DNA of 64,000 nt. Origin: Cantharellus purpuraceus. Lineage: Eukaryota > Basidiomycota > Agaricomycetes > Cantharellales > Hydnaceae. The DNA lies in NCBI GenBank assembly GCA_025174535.1, contig JALBUN010000045.1:3100001-3164000 (forward strand). Reading direction: 5' to 3'. A model generated the notes under the pieces. That model saw only the letters and a program-made list of their open reading frames with translations, did no database searches and had not been told where the DNA came from. Both the position numbers and the translations under genes were made by a program. Below are positions 11,889 through 23,849 of the stretch, in pieces; position 1 is the stretch's first letter; the number at the start of each line of letters is the position of its first letter.

Positions 11889-13927
11889 CTAGATACTCAC
11901 TCGCTCAATGCCCCGACGAACCTCCTCTTCCCAGTTCGTGAAACGCCAAACTGCGATATACTCGCCAATGCCTACCATGAACAGCGCCACGACTTGGCCA
12001 ATCCACAACCCAGAGAGACCTAATCGCAATATGAGTATCGGTGCATAATTATAGATGTGGCACATACCCTGGTCGAACCTAAAAGCCAGCGCGAGGCCAA
12101 GGGGAAGTGCGAGGACATAATAGGCTACAAGGTTAAACGCAGCACCAAGATGCTGTCTTCCTTGTCCACGGAGGATGCCACCGCATGAATTGGCTAGACC
12201 ATCTGCGACCTACCGGTGAGCCGAGTTTGTGAAAACGATATGACATGGAAGTGTGAATATCCCGTGGACAGGCTTCAGGAATGGTTGCGCACCTGAAAGG
12301 AGGCGACAAGCGGCATTATCTTTGCCACAAGCTTGGTCACTTCTTGATCGTCGCTGAAAAGGTAACCAAACCACTAGCTACTGATTCATTTTTGTCAAGT
12401 TTGGTGGTCATAATGCTGACTCACATCCCGTCCGATCAGTAACATCACCATGACTATTGCCCCAATGCAAACACTTAGGAATGCTGCTGTATGTGCCGAA
12501 AGACGTGCATGAAATGGTTTCCCGGCTCCGATGAGGTTTCCGACGCGAGCCGACGCGGAAACAGACAATCCAAACGGAAGAGTGTTTAATACTATGGAGT
12601 CCATTGTGAGCCATTCTGCCTTGTTCGAAGGTAAAGAAGGATGATTGAGAAAAGTTCATGATAGAGGGGCAATTTTCGGCTGTAATACAAAGAGAGGAAC
12701 ACTGACTCTGATCGGCAGTCATCACCACACTTTGTGCAGCTAATGAGAGGCGGCCGAGTCTGCCTGCAGCTAGTGCGACAATCTCAAAGGCCCACCATTC
12801 GGTCGCCACCATCAAAATGCCAGGAAGCGCGAGACGAAGGAACGCAAACACTGGCGCAGGAGCAAAAGTTTCACGAATTGACAACGTTGTTTTGGGTGAT
12901 TTGACGCATGCCTGGGATTCGCCGTCCATCGGAGGAGCAGGATCTTGAGATGTATCAAGCGCTGTTGACAAGATTGCAGCATCTGAGATGTTTGTCAGCC
13001 CATTGGAGGAGTCGGCGACTTGAGAGGGACCTGGACTCCATCGCGCGTATGCGACGAGGAGGATAAAGGAGAGATGGAACGTGAGCGAGATGGAAAGTGG
13101 AGCACCAAGAAATCCCAATCGTGTCCGATGAACCAGGAGATATGACAGGAGTGCATTGAAAGGAGAGGTGACCAAAAGGACAAGAGTTGATGCGTGCATT
13201 ATTCCTTTTGATGATCATCACACGGAGTTAATCTTACTATAGGCGAGACGGGAATAAATAACGACGCACCTTGACATTGCAGATATCTTTTCACACTTTC
13301 GAATCCGATATATGCTGGTGCACCAAGTATCAAAACCCTCAGAAACGCTTGAACGTCATAGCTGAGACGCTCCTTTTGTCCAAGGAAAAGCAAGACCGGC
13401 GCAGCAAAGAACCACAGCATGAGAATGGGAATCAACAGCACCCAAAGAAGAAGTATGCATCGGATGAGATGCGGAAGGACTGCTGCCGGATTTCTACCGG
13501 AATAGGTATATGACTGAGAGCCCAAGGTGTCAAGTGCAGTCGTACCCCCCAGCGCGATGCACCATCCTACCCTCGCAAGTGTGAGGACGAGGAGAAAATT
13601 GCGAAATGTCGGCGAGCGAACCTGTAACAGAGGCAAGCATCATCGCAAATGCCGCAGCCGACAGCTCATCTGCCCCTAGGCGACCCGTGACTACGACTGT
13701 CGCCGTCTGTATCGAGTTCTGCAGTGTATATGCTGCGCATCATCGTCAGGTCAAGGCATGTTTTTTCCATGCATTAACGTACCTGCCATGACAGGAAGAG
13801 TCGTTGTGAGGAGTAGCCATAGTTCACTCTTGAATTTACCGCCATCGTGCTCGACGCTATGGACTTCACTGATATCTTCCTGGATTCTACTCACGTCGAG
13901 TAAAGGTGCGCGCTCAGATTCTGACAT
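11889..13927 (-). CDS. MATE-family multidrug/toxin exporter
   Basis: Eight exons join with consistent phases: 13927-13783, 13732-13622, 13566-13270, 13204-12707, 12591-12425, 12373-12293, 12209-12068 and 12019-11889, giving 523 residues. The product starts [11 protein letters not shown] and contains the MATE signatures [49 protein letters not shown], a central [38 protein letters not shown] and [23 protein letters not shown] proteins have 12 helices and export cationic compounds in exchange for H+ or Na+. The fungal ERC1-like branch is vacuolar or plasma-membrane. The C-terminus ends RGIERVSI; a GTGAGT donor just before the stop leaves open a further short exon. Nothing is missing from the core fold. 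Confidence 0.92.
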
Positions 13928-15102
13928 CCGTGGAACGACTGACGCCTCTGTCCTTCAGACGCAACCCCTCATAACGGGTACAAGGTTCACTCGTGAAATC
14001 GACCCGCAATCACCGGCGTCTGAGCAGTCAATGCAATTGCCTCGTTGCACTTCCGGTGCCACGAACCCGCCTTGGGCGTGTACGTCTGTAATCGCTGGCA
14101 CGAAGCAGGGTTATCATGCCATGCCGTTATTCTCGCAGTACTGACGTGATCTGCCAATGATAAGTTACGGTATGCTTTACGGCACACGGAGCATTTTCAC
14201 CTTGTCTCGCAAGCCCCTTACAGGTCGTTCCTATTTTCCCCATCTCCTATCATGCCGTAACTCGACTGTTTCTTTCGAAGACGCGGCGTTGCGGGTGTCC
14301 TGTCTCTTGTTCGATGTGAGTCGAATAGTGCTGACTTATGCGCTTCCGTAGTGTCGTCATGCTTTCCTGAATCCATTTTTTTGAAGAGCCTCAAGGACCA
14401 ATGGAGAGCGAGTGCCTAAGGTCTTGGCGTAAACCCTGGCTCTGTCCTCTTCGTGGTTTGGTCTCGGCACCTCGGCATACTTGGGACACGAGATTCCTCG
14501 TTTCGCAAGATTTCGTACCGGAATTCAATCGTTTCCTATCGCACTGTTATACCGTGAGTTCTCACCGGTCCTGACAAGTCCTGTACGGAATTTGACTGAA
14601 CGGGCAGCGGCTAAATCACTAATGCCCATAGAATTACGAGATACGGCCTCGCCTCGTGCACTTCTCTTTCGCCACCTCGTGTTTCTGCTTAATCCGAGCG
14701 ACGTCTCATAACGGTCTCGTGAGATGCCGTCACCTCGACGTTATGGTCCAGATTCCTATTGGGCGCCGCACCCTGAGGGTAACTTTCTTCACCAAGATTC
14801 GGCTTCCAACCGATGCTGACGGGTATCATACAGTGTATCTGATCTTCCTACGCCAAAGAATCGTCATATTCGATATTGCCTCGTAATGACAGTGTGAGGC
14901 TCGACTAAGCGATGTCTTATAGCACGCCTGACTTGAATTCTATGTTCTTCCAGCAGAAACTGATCACCCTGAGGCTGCATAGTGCCTGGGAAGACGGTTT
15001 CACTACTCCGTATCGGAGATCTGTATCTTATCCTGTTGTATATATTGGTCTCAACCTCCGATCTACTTCGACCTTACTTTGTTCTTCACCGCCATCTGCA
15101 AT
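13928..15102. other. divergent intergenic region, MATE / agmatinase
   Basis: About 1.2 kb between the divergent MATE and agmatinase-like genes, so both promoters lie here. Small open frames (for example 14157-14351 and 14481-14711) have no family resemblance. Confidence 0.5.
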
Positions 15103-16915
15103 ATGCCCACAACTCTCCAACCCAACATCCTTTTACGCATTGCCATACTTTTTCTAGGCGTTGTAGCTCAACATGAACATGACGAGCTACATGAGGATAC
15201 TTACCTCGAACTGGACTCCCACGTAGGCCATGGCCATTCGCATGGGGATCAGCTCCCTTTGGGCTACGTTAAGTACCCATGGCAGTCTCCTCAGACCCAT
15301 GTTACATACCCTGGAGACGATGAAGGTACTGCAGTTCGCTGTTTGACTTCACAATTGACACAGTGTGCGAACTAAATCTTTTGAAGTAACCGCCGACTCT
15401 GTCTTCAGTGGCATCACAACTTTTGCACATCTGCCTTGGCAGAAGTGCCTGTCACCGACTGCGTCCTCCGCACAGTCGCCGTTCGATATCGCAATTCTGG
15501 GTGCACCGTATGATACCTCCACCTCATATCGCCCTGGGGCACGTTTCGGACCAAGTGGTATCCGGGCAGGATCAAGAAGGTTATTCTTATATGGAAGCTA
15601 TAACGTACCTTTGAAACACAACCCACTTAAAGCTGGAGTTAGGTAAGCTTGAAACCGCGCCAGCACTCTACTTCACCCAGCGGGCAGCTTATTATGCGTT
15701 GTCTCTTTTTAGAGTCGTTGACTGTGGCGACATTCCCGTCACGCCATATGACAACACGCTTGCCATCCAGCAGATCCAAGACGCGCATAAAGATCTCTTG
15801 CATCGTCCTCCCGCAACATCGCTGAAGGATCAATACGCCGCATTGCGGGATGCCGAGCGTCTTGAGGTTCTCCGACTCCACCGGAAATCCGATCCCGACT
15901 TTGAGTTCTCCGAAGAAGAGAACGCGGAGTATGCGGCGGCGGCGAAGCAACAGTCATGGGTACCCGTATCAACAGATGGCAAGGAACACCCGCGAATCGT
16001 CACACTTGGTGGGGACCACACGATTGTGCTCCCTCTCCTACGGTCGATCAACAGTGCCTATGGCAAAATAAGTGTTATTCATTTTGACTCGCACTTGGAC
16101 ACCTGGAAACCTACGTCAGTTGTCATCATTGCGTCATCCATGCGTGTTCAAGGCCTGACTGTCACTTGGTCTAGGGTCTTTGGTGGTGCACCATCGGACA
16201 GGGCGGCACTGAATCACGGAACGTATTTCTATTGGGCGGCTCAGGAGGGTCTTATAAAGAATGGGAGTTCCATTGTACGCATTGTCTTCTGTCTCCCTTT
16301 CATTCTTACCAGACATGTCTCGCATTCTCGTCCTTCGTGCAATTGGCCACCTCTTATGTGATTGGACTCTGAAATGCGTTCTTTTCTAGCACGGAGCAAT
16401 TCGTACAACCCTTTCTGGACCAGCAGATTACGACAATGACGACGGCGCTGGCTTCCATCGTATTGAGGCGCGTGAGATCGACACCCTTGGTGTTGACGGT
16501 ATAGTGAAGAAAATTCGTGATACCGTTGGCTCGAATCCTGTGTACCTCTCAATTGACGTCCGTTCTCACCTTTGATTAGTCATTCGTCTACTGTACTGAT
16601 TGTAATCCACCAGATTGATTCGATAGATCCTGCTTTTGCGCCAGCGACGGGCACTCCAGAAACAGGAGGATGGTCAACGCGCGAGCTTCGTACCATAATC
16701 CGAGGTTTGGATGGCTTGCATATCGTTTCTGCAGACCTTGTGGAAGTCGCTCCAGCATACGATACTAACGCTGAGCTCACGACAATGGCTGCTGCAGACG
16801 TTAGTCAAAATTTGGTGAAACTAGGTTTATTTTCTGACTGTCTCTACAGGTTTTGTTCGAAGTCCTAAGTGTGATGACCAAGACCCCACTAGGAAAGGCC
16901 GTGCCCGCAAATTAA
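15103..16915 (+). CDS. agmatinase-type ureohydrolase, probably secreted
   Basis: Seven exons join in frame: 15103-15325, 15387-15642, 15713-16114, 16175-16274, 16390-16557, 16614-16799 and 16850-16915, giving 466 residues. An N-terminal hydrophobic stretch (ILLRIAILFLGVVA) looks like a signal peptide and is followed by an acidic, His-rich segment (HVGHGHSHGD). The catalytic core has the three manganese motifs of the arginase/agmatinase fold: GGDH near residue 260, DSHLD near 285-289, and SIDIDSIDP created by the exon 5/6 join. FDIAILGAPYDTSTSYRPGA and NHGTYFYWA are further family blocks. The enzyme should hydrolyse a guanidino compound (agmatine or similar) to an amine and urea. Substrate cannot be read from sequence. 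Between the first core blocks and GGDH there is a longer charged insertion than in bacterial agmatinases, as is usual in fungal secreted members. Confidence 0.9.
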
Positions 16916-19900
16916 ACGTAGTTCCTTTTTCGGGAAGGCAAATTTCACGACTTCTTGTTTAGGACATGACGATCAGGTCAATGCATCCAGCTCTTGAAAT
17001 GCACATAATCGGGGAAATAAACACATGTATAAATAACAACCACCCTATTCGAACGTGTTTGGATGGTCCATTCTAACTTTGTGCGCTTAAATGTAACATT
17101 TCTCTAGGAACGGGTTGAACACCCTATGCGATCTTGACATGCATCCGAAGCTGGCATGTTGATTAGAACTGCTGCTGCCTTGTACACTGCTGAGAAAACG
17201 AACCGAAACGACCCGTGGAAACACCGTGTGGAAGCATCGCGCCATAATGCAGCAAATCACCTCATATACTTCCGATCCATGTAATCGAGGTTACCAGACC
17301 TGTCATTATTTGCCTGTACTTTTCATTCTTCGTAGCATCTATGTCGAATCACTGTCAATTCCTTTCTTACTCTAGCAGCCAATTTGTGTACTATTAACCT
17401 ATGACATCGCTAGGGGATGGCCTGATCAGGAGAAGACATAACTTGATAAATTATGTCTAGCGACTTTGTCTCTCGACCAGGACTTGGGGAACGTCCTGTA
17501 TATGTCACATGTGATACCCTCGCGTCCAACATCCATATGCATAAGAATTCTGTATGCGCAAGGTTGACAGTAGCCTCATGGGCTCACGTACACTGAGACA
17601 CATGATAAACTCACGATGACGTCGCCAAACCACTTCGGTCATGAACCACCATATTTCTTGCGTAATCCGAGTGATTGATAATAATTTAATCTGACCAGCA
17701 CTTGATGAAGCTGTGAGATATGTGTCACGCTGCATAGCGAGATGGCTCACCAAGACGGAGGCCAGTAACAGATACGTCGTTCAACCGAAATCTCGCCCAA
17801 GCCAAATGACGCAATTGTGGGCTGATAGCTTCGTTCATAGCCGCAACATCGCTTATCTTTGTTATCCTGTATATACCACACTCGTTTCCGCTCATATCTT
17901 TGTTCGGTACATTTATATACTAATTGCCTGGAGAAAAGTTTTTCACTTTCGAGATACGATATGTGAAGACCGGCCTGCTCACCTTTCGTAGGATAAACAT
18001 ACGGGGCCATCCTATGTTATCAGGCCTAATAACAGCTGTCTGAAAAGTGACAAATCGCTACCAAGAGATGAACGTCTGCGCGCATTCGACCGTCACTGTG
18101 CCCCTGCCGTCCAAGTAGTGACACAGCCACATGTGAAACTTGAAGCTGACTGATCACAACAGACAAACTTGAAACTATGGGTCATATGGGTCAACAGTCT
18201 ATTCAGATCCAGAGCTAGGACGTCTTCCGTATTAGCGCGAGTCCGAAGCGAAGTGGGCGGCCACATAGTACCGGAGCCTGCGACAAATTCCTATGGCCTT
18301 TCTTCTTCGACTTCTAGTACGCAAGATAATCAACCGAACAGCACTGAAACTGGATACCCTTCCACACGCACCTACTATTCCTCGCATCAAGAAGGCCGCA
18401 CGCAAATATTTCAAGCGATGTCAATCTTCTTCACTGCTCTCCCTTACGAGAAACTTCATGTGCTCAATGTCAAACCACAGAGAAGACATAATTTCGAGTC
18501 CAAAACAACTTCCCAAGTGGAAACCGGTGGTATCCATCCACAGCGCACCAAATAAAGGCGAAGTGAAGAGCTACGAGGATGTAAGTTGAGGCAGAAGCCA
18601 AGGTGTGTTCAGACAGGCCCTGTGAGAATGGTCAGATTGCGATGGACCAGTGGCAGTTCTATAAAGAAGACGGCATCAAGGGAGTGTCTGTGCCAACTAA
18701 CATATCATTCGGTCTAGGGAGGCACTCGGAGTATGTAGGGATGAATTTAGTAGCCGGCCTATATCCAAAGAGGGGTGCTTCAACCGTCATGGAAGGAGTC
18801 AACAGCAAGGAAAGACTACACTCACTCCTCTCAAGAGAATCGGAAAAGTACCCTACTGGTAATGGGCGAATTCTTGGTCCAGCTTAGTAACATCTGGAAT
18901 AACGGTGATACCAATTCCTTTCAGTAGTCATTTTGATAGAGAAATCATGCGCATATATTACGTACATGCACATAGGAATAATGCCGATCATTGAGTGTTG
19001 GAGTCAAAGTGAGGATGACTCTGGCTACCGGTGAGGTTTCCTCCCTCATGTTGAAGCACTCGGAAACGGCTGGAATACAGGCGGGAAGCAACAGAAGTGA
19101 AGGAATCATCCGTGTAAATATGAAGTTGCAATGGAGTTCAAAACCACATACCTCAACGTTTCAACTATCAGTAAGAGTCAATTTAGCTGGTTACATCAAC
19201 GTTTCAACAAATCTAGTTTGTATACAGGAATGAACATGTTGTTACGTACCTCAACACCCTGAGATGATGTGTACACACCTGCACTTAAGACTTCAGCATA
19301 TTTGACACAGCAAACTGTGTTCATCGAGGTTAGGAGTCTTCAGATATTCTTATGACAAGGAAAGACATGCTCACGAGGTTGAGAGAAAGCAGTATGAGAA
19401 TCCTGAATGTTCCAGCTAGTGTCTGAGTGTCGTATGTCTTTGCTCCACTGGCAGCCCAGGCCCAGAATGTCAGCTCCAACCATCACAATAAGAAATAGAA
19501 ACACAACATATTTACACAATTTGTGAATTCATGAATGCAGATATGATTATTTGACTAGTGCTCAGCCTGTCAACATATGGTCGCTGTTGTAGTGATTTCG
19601 GTGACTTACCACTGTGCAAGTAGTCTGTGCAGAGAACTCCCACGGTACCCTTTCCCTCGTCCTTTGTTGAATTCACTGCAATGGGTGTTGAACTCTGTTT
19701 TCAAACTTTATTCCCAAAAATTTCAATTGTATTTCTAAAGTTTGCCTGTATCTTTGAACCTTCCATCTGTTCTTTGTTTTCAGATTTTATTTTCTATTGT
19801 CCCTCCACTTTTTTGGTTGCATCTGTTAGATGTTGTCCCCACGTCCCGTATACCTTGTTGTCTTCAGTTTCTCTCTGTGAAACATCGACGCTCGGGACCA

Positions 19901-20212
19901 CTAAGAGCTTCTTCGCAAAAAAAGTATGATGCAACTACGTATGGAAAGTGTATATTTTACACATCTGCTCGTAAGAATACATACGTAGCTGATACGGCGC
20001 GAAATACAGGTAACTGAATGGAGACAGAACGAACACATACACTGGCCACACAATGATAATGCAGAAATGATAATGCAGAAAATGTATCTGGAACGACGCG
20101 AGTTGCCCAAGTTGAAGAATGCTATCGTGCGGGTCGAGGTTGAATGGGTGAAAGATATTGGAATGTGAAGACGATGATACCCAGAAATAATAGACAACTG
20201 TCCGCTTTCCCG
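16916..20212. other. gene-poor 3.3 kb; weak frames only
   Basis: No recognisable gene. Plus-strand frames at 18169-18555 and 18603-18887 look partly coding-like but cannot be joined. On the minus strand, about 19500-19370 encodes a hydrophobic stretch (LTFWAWAASG, RILILLSLNL) followed by a GTGAGC donor, which could be a remnant of a small membrane protein. AT-rich, T-rich sequence fills 19630-19900. Confidence 0.35.
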
Positions 20213-22391
20213 TTAAAAGGCAATGCCTCTTAATCCCTCTCTGTCTAGCCGATTGACGTCGCGCTGACGTCGCGACCTTGGAGCAGCAGGTAGATTTGTT
20301 TGTTTTCCCCCTCGAGAACCCTGGCTACGCATTACAGTCGCCTGCGCCGAATTGACCACCGCCGCCCTAACGGTGACGCTAGAGTCGTCCGAGCTCGATG
20401 CAGAGAGCACCAAAGTTGATGAAGCCGAAGAGTCGTGGGGAATGACCGTGGAGATCGACGATGAGGTCGCCAGCCCGTTCCCAGAGATAGAGTAAGACGA
20501 CACGGACGAGAACGTAGAGGAGGGCGGGACAAAGCCGTGCGGAGAGCCTATAAGACCCGTTCGTCGTGTGTGCTCAGATCCTTCATGTCCACACGGGCCT
20601 CCAGCTTCCTCACCAACATCAGTATCTGCATATTCACTCTCAGACTCGATGGTGGGCGAGGCGCCCTCGATCACGATCACGGGACCTACACCGCCGGCCT
20701 GTCTCCGTTCCTTTGGACTCTCGCATCTGGTTGCTGGAGAAGATAGATAAGGAAGGACGGGTGTCTGTTCAGATCCGGGGCTCTGAAAAAGGCGTGGGGG
20801 TATTACAGGGCTTATGTCTGGAGGTCGCTTCTTGCACGCAAGCGCACGGGGAGAAGCAAGGCCACCATAGACAGACGTCGCAACTGACATACGTCCGTCT
20901 GGAACCGGACTGCGCTGCGAATCTTGAGGACGGGGACGTCGGTAGTGCCGGGTCCGAGGGTGTATGCGATTAGCCATTTCTGGTGAAAGAAGTCTAGGTG
21001 AACTGGGTGTTTGTGATTGTCTGTCTACATGTGTTGGTAACTGGTGTTTGACTTCCTGCCAACGATGCTCGTTCTGTCCTTGATCTTGAGAGTGAGCATG
21101 ATGACGAGATGATGAAGACTGAGTTGAAATTGCCATCGGATGTGAGATTGCGACCCCAGTACTTCCGAGCTGGGCCACTTGGGCGTCTCGGTGCGTGGCG
21201 ATTGGACGAGGGAGATTGATCAGCTGCGACGAAGGAGTTTGTGGGAGGTGAGGGGATACACGACTAGGCGCAGTGATAGATCCCACGCGGACAGGAGGAG
21301 GCGTTCCAAATGGATTATCGAAGTTCTGTAGAAGAGGAAAGAAATCAGCCAAGAAAACAGGTATTACGCGCAATAACTTACTGCCTTCGTCTCCGTATCC
21401 GCGCCCAGTCCTATATCACCTGCATTGACGTAGTGAATCATGGGCGGTGCTCCTGAGTTCATACTTGCACCTCGGTGTGCTCCAACGCCGGCTAATCCCG
21501 CAGTACTATGGATACTGGACGCATACATCGGCCTGAGGTGGTTTCTTCCGACTCTATCCTTTTCTGGGACTACGACAATATTGGTTATACCAAAGAACGA
21601 CGAAAATCGTGCACTCTTCCTCCCCTTGATGTTGGAAACGAGATCAACACAATCGGAATGGATTCTCTTCATTCCACGACCCCGCGCTTGCCGTGTCCTT
21701 CTCCACCTGAACGAAATGAGGAATCCTAGAATTGTGAGCGCTGGTACACCAGCGAGGACCCCAATCAAAGCGAAGCGTATCTTCGGCGCGGAGCTTGAGC
21801 TTGTTGTAGCGACGATCGAGGACGATGTGCTAGGTTGTGCAAACGCGGTGTTGGTGGAATCAACGGTAGTAGATTGTGGTAAGGAAGCAGGAACATGTTG
21901 TGGTTGAGAGGGCAAGCTTTTAGTATTGAAAGAAGAGCTGGGGGACTGATGCGATGACAAGGGCGCCGCCGGAAGAACCTCTGTAGACATTGGCTGGATG
22001 ACCGCTCTCGACAAGGGATTCGCACGTGGGATCGTCTGGTGGTGAACGAACTGCGGTGTGACAGACACAACGAGCGCAGGGGTTCGGTCTGACTGACTGG
22101 TGGCTTAACGGAGACAGTCAGTATACTAAACATGAGGCTGGGAGCACGCGTACATGTATCAAGAGACGACGAAAATGTGTAAGAATCAGATGTGGTACTG
22201 CCAGGCAAGGAAGCTACCACCGAAGTTGATAGAGGAGGGTGGACAACATCGTTGGGGCTATCTTCGACCAGCAAGTGCGTTAGGAAAAGTGTATATTTTT
22301 TTGATAATATGAACATACCACGAGCTGAGTCTATCACTGGGGACATTCCTGCTACTGAGCGAAGAAAGAGAAGAGGTGTAACAAAGTACAT
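20213..22391 (-). CDS. single-pass Ser/Thr/Pro-rich membrane protein, full-length copy (arm A)
   Basis: Four exons join: 22391-22319, 22261-22154, 22088-21382 and 21325-20213, giving 666 residues. It starts MYFVTPLLFLRSVAG, a likely signal peptide. The outer part (about residues 25-160) is Ser/Thr/Pro-rich and should be heavily O-glycosylated. One membrane helix (IRFALIGVLAGVPALTILGF, about residues 165-187) is followed by a basic stop-transfer RWRRTRQARGRGMKR. The long cytosolic tail is disordered, with Ser, Pro and Arg-rich stretches and an acidic patch (ESESEYADTDVGEE). This layout matches fungal wall-stress-sensor-like or Mid2-like proteins in shape only; I see no WSC domain. A truncated copy lies in arm B and a broken N-terminal copy at 35065-35570. 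This copy alone has the full C-terminus. Confidence 0.75.
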
Positions 22392-22590
22392 GTCGTGATA
22401 CAGAATTTGGAAAGGGTGTCATGCGCTTGCCTGGTGATGGCAATGAATGTAAAGGTAGCTAAGGAGCGTGGGTTAACGAGGGATGGCGTGGCTGACGAGC
22501 CTCCGACCAACGAGTGGGCAGTGGCTGAGCCTGGCATGGTCACGTGACTCGGGTCGACCGACATGCCTTCATGATTCTAATTTTTCCAGT

Positions 22591-22977
22591 CTATTCAGCG
22601 CCAGTGTTGAAGAACGTGAGAAGCCATATTGTGTGATACATATTTACAATTTCTGCTGCAGCAGACGTATCAAATGCGTGCTGAAGAGTCAGACACGAGG
22701 CCGACATGAGTTGAAAAATGCGGTCCACTTGCAGGTGAGCCCTCACATACCTCTCAGAGCCATGTCTGATCGACCGATGTTCATATGCTGCATATAGAAC
22801 CACAGTATAAGCGATGTCAATTTCGCCGGGCGGCACCCCATTAATTATCGTAGAGAACGGGGAGGGGGCAGGGGCAGTGCCCCCCCATATCATTGTGAAA
22901 TCGAAGTGAGCGAACGAAAAGAAGCTTAAGAGACACCTCATCGAGTCTAATAATACGTAGGGCGATCTCACAATCAC
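22591..22977 (-). CDS. conserved unknown 128-residue frame 'Y' (arm A)
   Basis: A 129-codon frame starting MIVRSPYVLLDSM, with mixed hydrophobic N-terminus (LLSFFSFAHFDFTMIW) and a middle with GVPPGEIDIAYTVVLYAA. It is kept open in arm B (48173-48559), while the third copy (34513-34866) has a premature stop in place of a Trp codon. It lies between the membrane protein gene and the X gene, on the strand of the former. I recognise no family. Its conservation may simply reflect the youth of the duplication, so it could also be a chance frame or a 5' exon of something else. Confidence 0.35.
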   Translation of the reverse strand: MIVRSPYVLLDSMRCLLSFFSFAHFDFTMIWGGTAPAPSPFSTIINGVPPGEIDIAYTVVLYAAYEHRSIRHGSERYVRAHLQVDRIFQLMSASCLTLQHAFDTSAAAEIVNMYHTIWLLTFFNTGAE

Positions 22978-22989
22978 TCTGCACGGCTG

Positions 22990-23450
22990 ACAACGCTCAT
23001 TATTCCCTTACTTTACCCGAAAGGGGCCAACTCCCCAAGGAATTTGCAACGCGGTGTCTTATGGTGGAGATTCCAAGTCCTTGGGATTCTCACCCCTCAA
23101 TGACTGTGAAATATGTATTGTGACAGCAGGGCAGAGTTCACACATTTGGGCACGACAGCAGCCCCAGTTCCGTGACGCCTCGCATCTTATCGTGAACAGG
23201 GATTGTGTCAAGTTTACACGGGAAGATATTGTTTCCCGCATGAGACAGCATGTATACCGCGTCCACGAGGTTGGGATGTGGACAATGTTCCCATAAGGTA
23301 AAGAGCAGAATTGCCAATTGATTCTCGCAGTTGTGGCTGCGCGAGAGCACACCCTTCGGTATGAGAGTCGGACGCGAGGGGGCGTATGCCGTTGCATACT
23401 TGTGCGAACATACTGGCGTTTACGGAGCCCTGGAATTTTCAGACTGGTAG
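22990..23450 (+). pseudogene. X-type gene, decayed copy X1 (arm A)
   Basis: A plus-strand reading of unknown family: from about 22996, GICNAVSYGGDSKSLGF ... FRDASHLIVNRDCVKFTRED ... HEVGMWTMFP, then after a stop LPIDSRSCGCARAHP, then in another frame AYAVAYLCEHTGVYGALEF ending at a stop at 23450. The same order of blocks occurs in the X2 gene at 26088-26765 (HVGVW, DLPIDYP, RPHPC, YAFAYLSQHIQDL), so the two are paralogues, and in X2 the last blocks are in one frame. X1 therefore carries frame breaks. It ends 400 bp upstream of a zinc-finger gene on the same strand. No start codon could be placed with confidence. Confidence 0.4.
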
Positions 23451-23770
23451 AGTTTCTTTGTCGTACCACCAGCCAAGTATATAATGGGACGGGCCGGGAT
23501 GAAAAGAAAACGATACTGAGAACAATGAATCTGATATCGCACGATTAGCATCCGACAAAGCGGTGACAGCGCAATCACAAGGTTTGTGTACACTGGGCGC
23601 CAAACACTAAAATCAAGAATTGGACTGTATCTACGCTGCGGTGATCATGTCCCCCCCATGTCCCTCGCCCCCTTGCGATGTCAGTTCCATTGTGAACTTT
23701 AGTTCTTGCTTCTTTCACGTGCAGTCAGCTGGACGGGCGTCCCCGTGAGTGGCTCCCTATTGTCTCCAGA

Positions 23771-23780
23771 GCATAAATTT
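23771..23780 (+). promoter_or_regulatory. TATA-like box of zinc-finger gene A
   Basis: GCATAAATTT lies 70 bp upstream of the ATG at 23850, inside a block (CTCCCTATTGTCTCCAGA before it, GGCCTGATCGTGGGG after it) that recurs upstream of the other zinc-finger copies, at 47370-47379, 33720, 30500, 30920 and 52316. The paralogous gene at 42469-43834 has CTGTATAATT at a similar distance. Role inferred from position and conservation. Confidence 0.45.
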
Positions 23781-23849
23781 GGCCTGATCGTGGGGTACCG
23801 TTCAACAATCTCACCCACTCCAACTGGCCTCATTTCACCACTTCACCCC

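Noticed and set aside
20332..20973. Several frames of 60-135 codons opposite or beside the last exon of the membrane gene
   Set aside because: They are shadows of a GC-rich, low-complexity exon; the same shadows appear in arm B at 50177-50613.
23059..23469. A 136-codon minus-strand frame recurring in all copies (23059-23469, 47681-48091, 34022-34276, 29892-30194, 52471-52870)
   Set aside because: It is antisense to the X1 reading, differs in length between copies, and its recurrence follows from the duplications. X1 is better supported by its similarity to X2 in the other direction.
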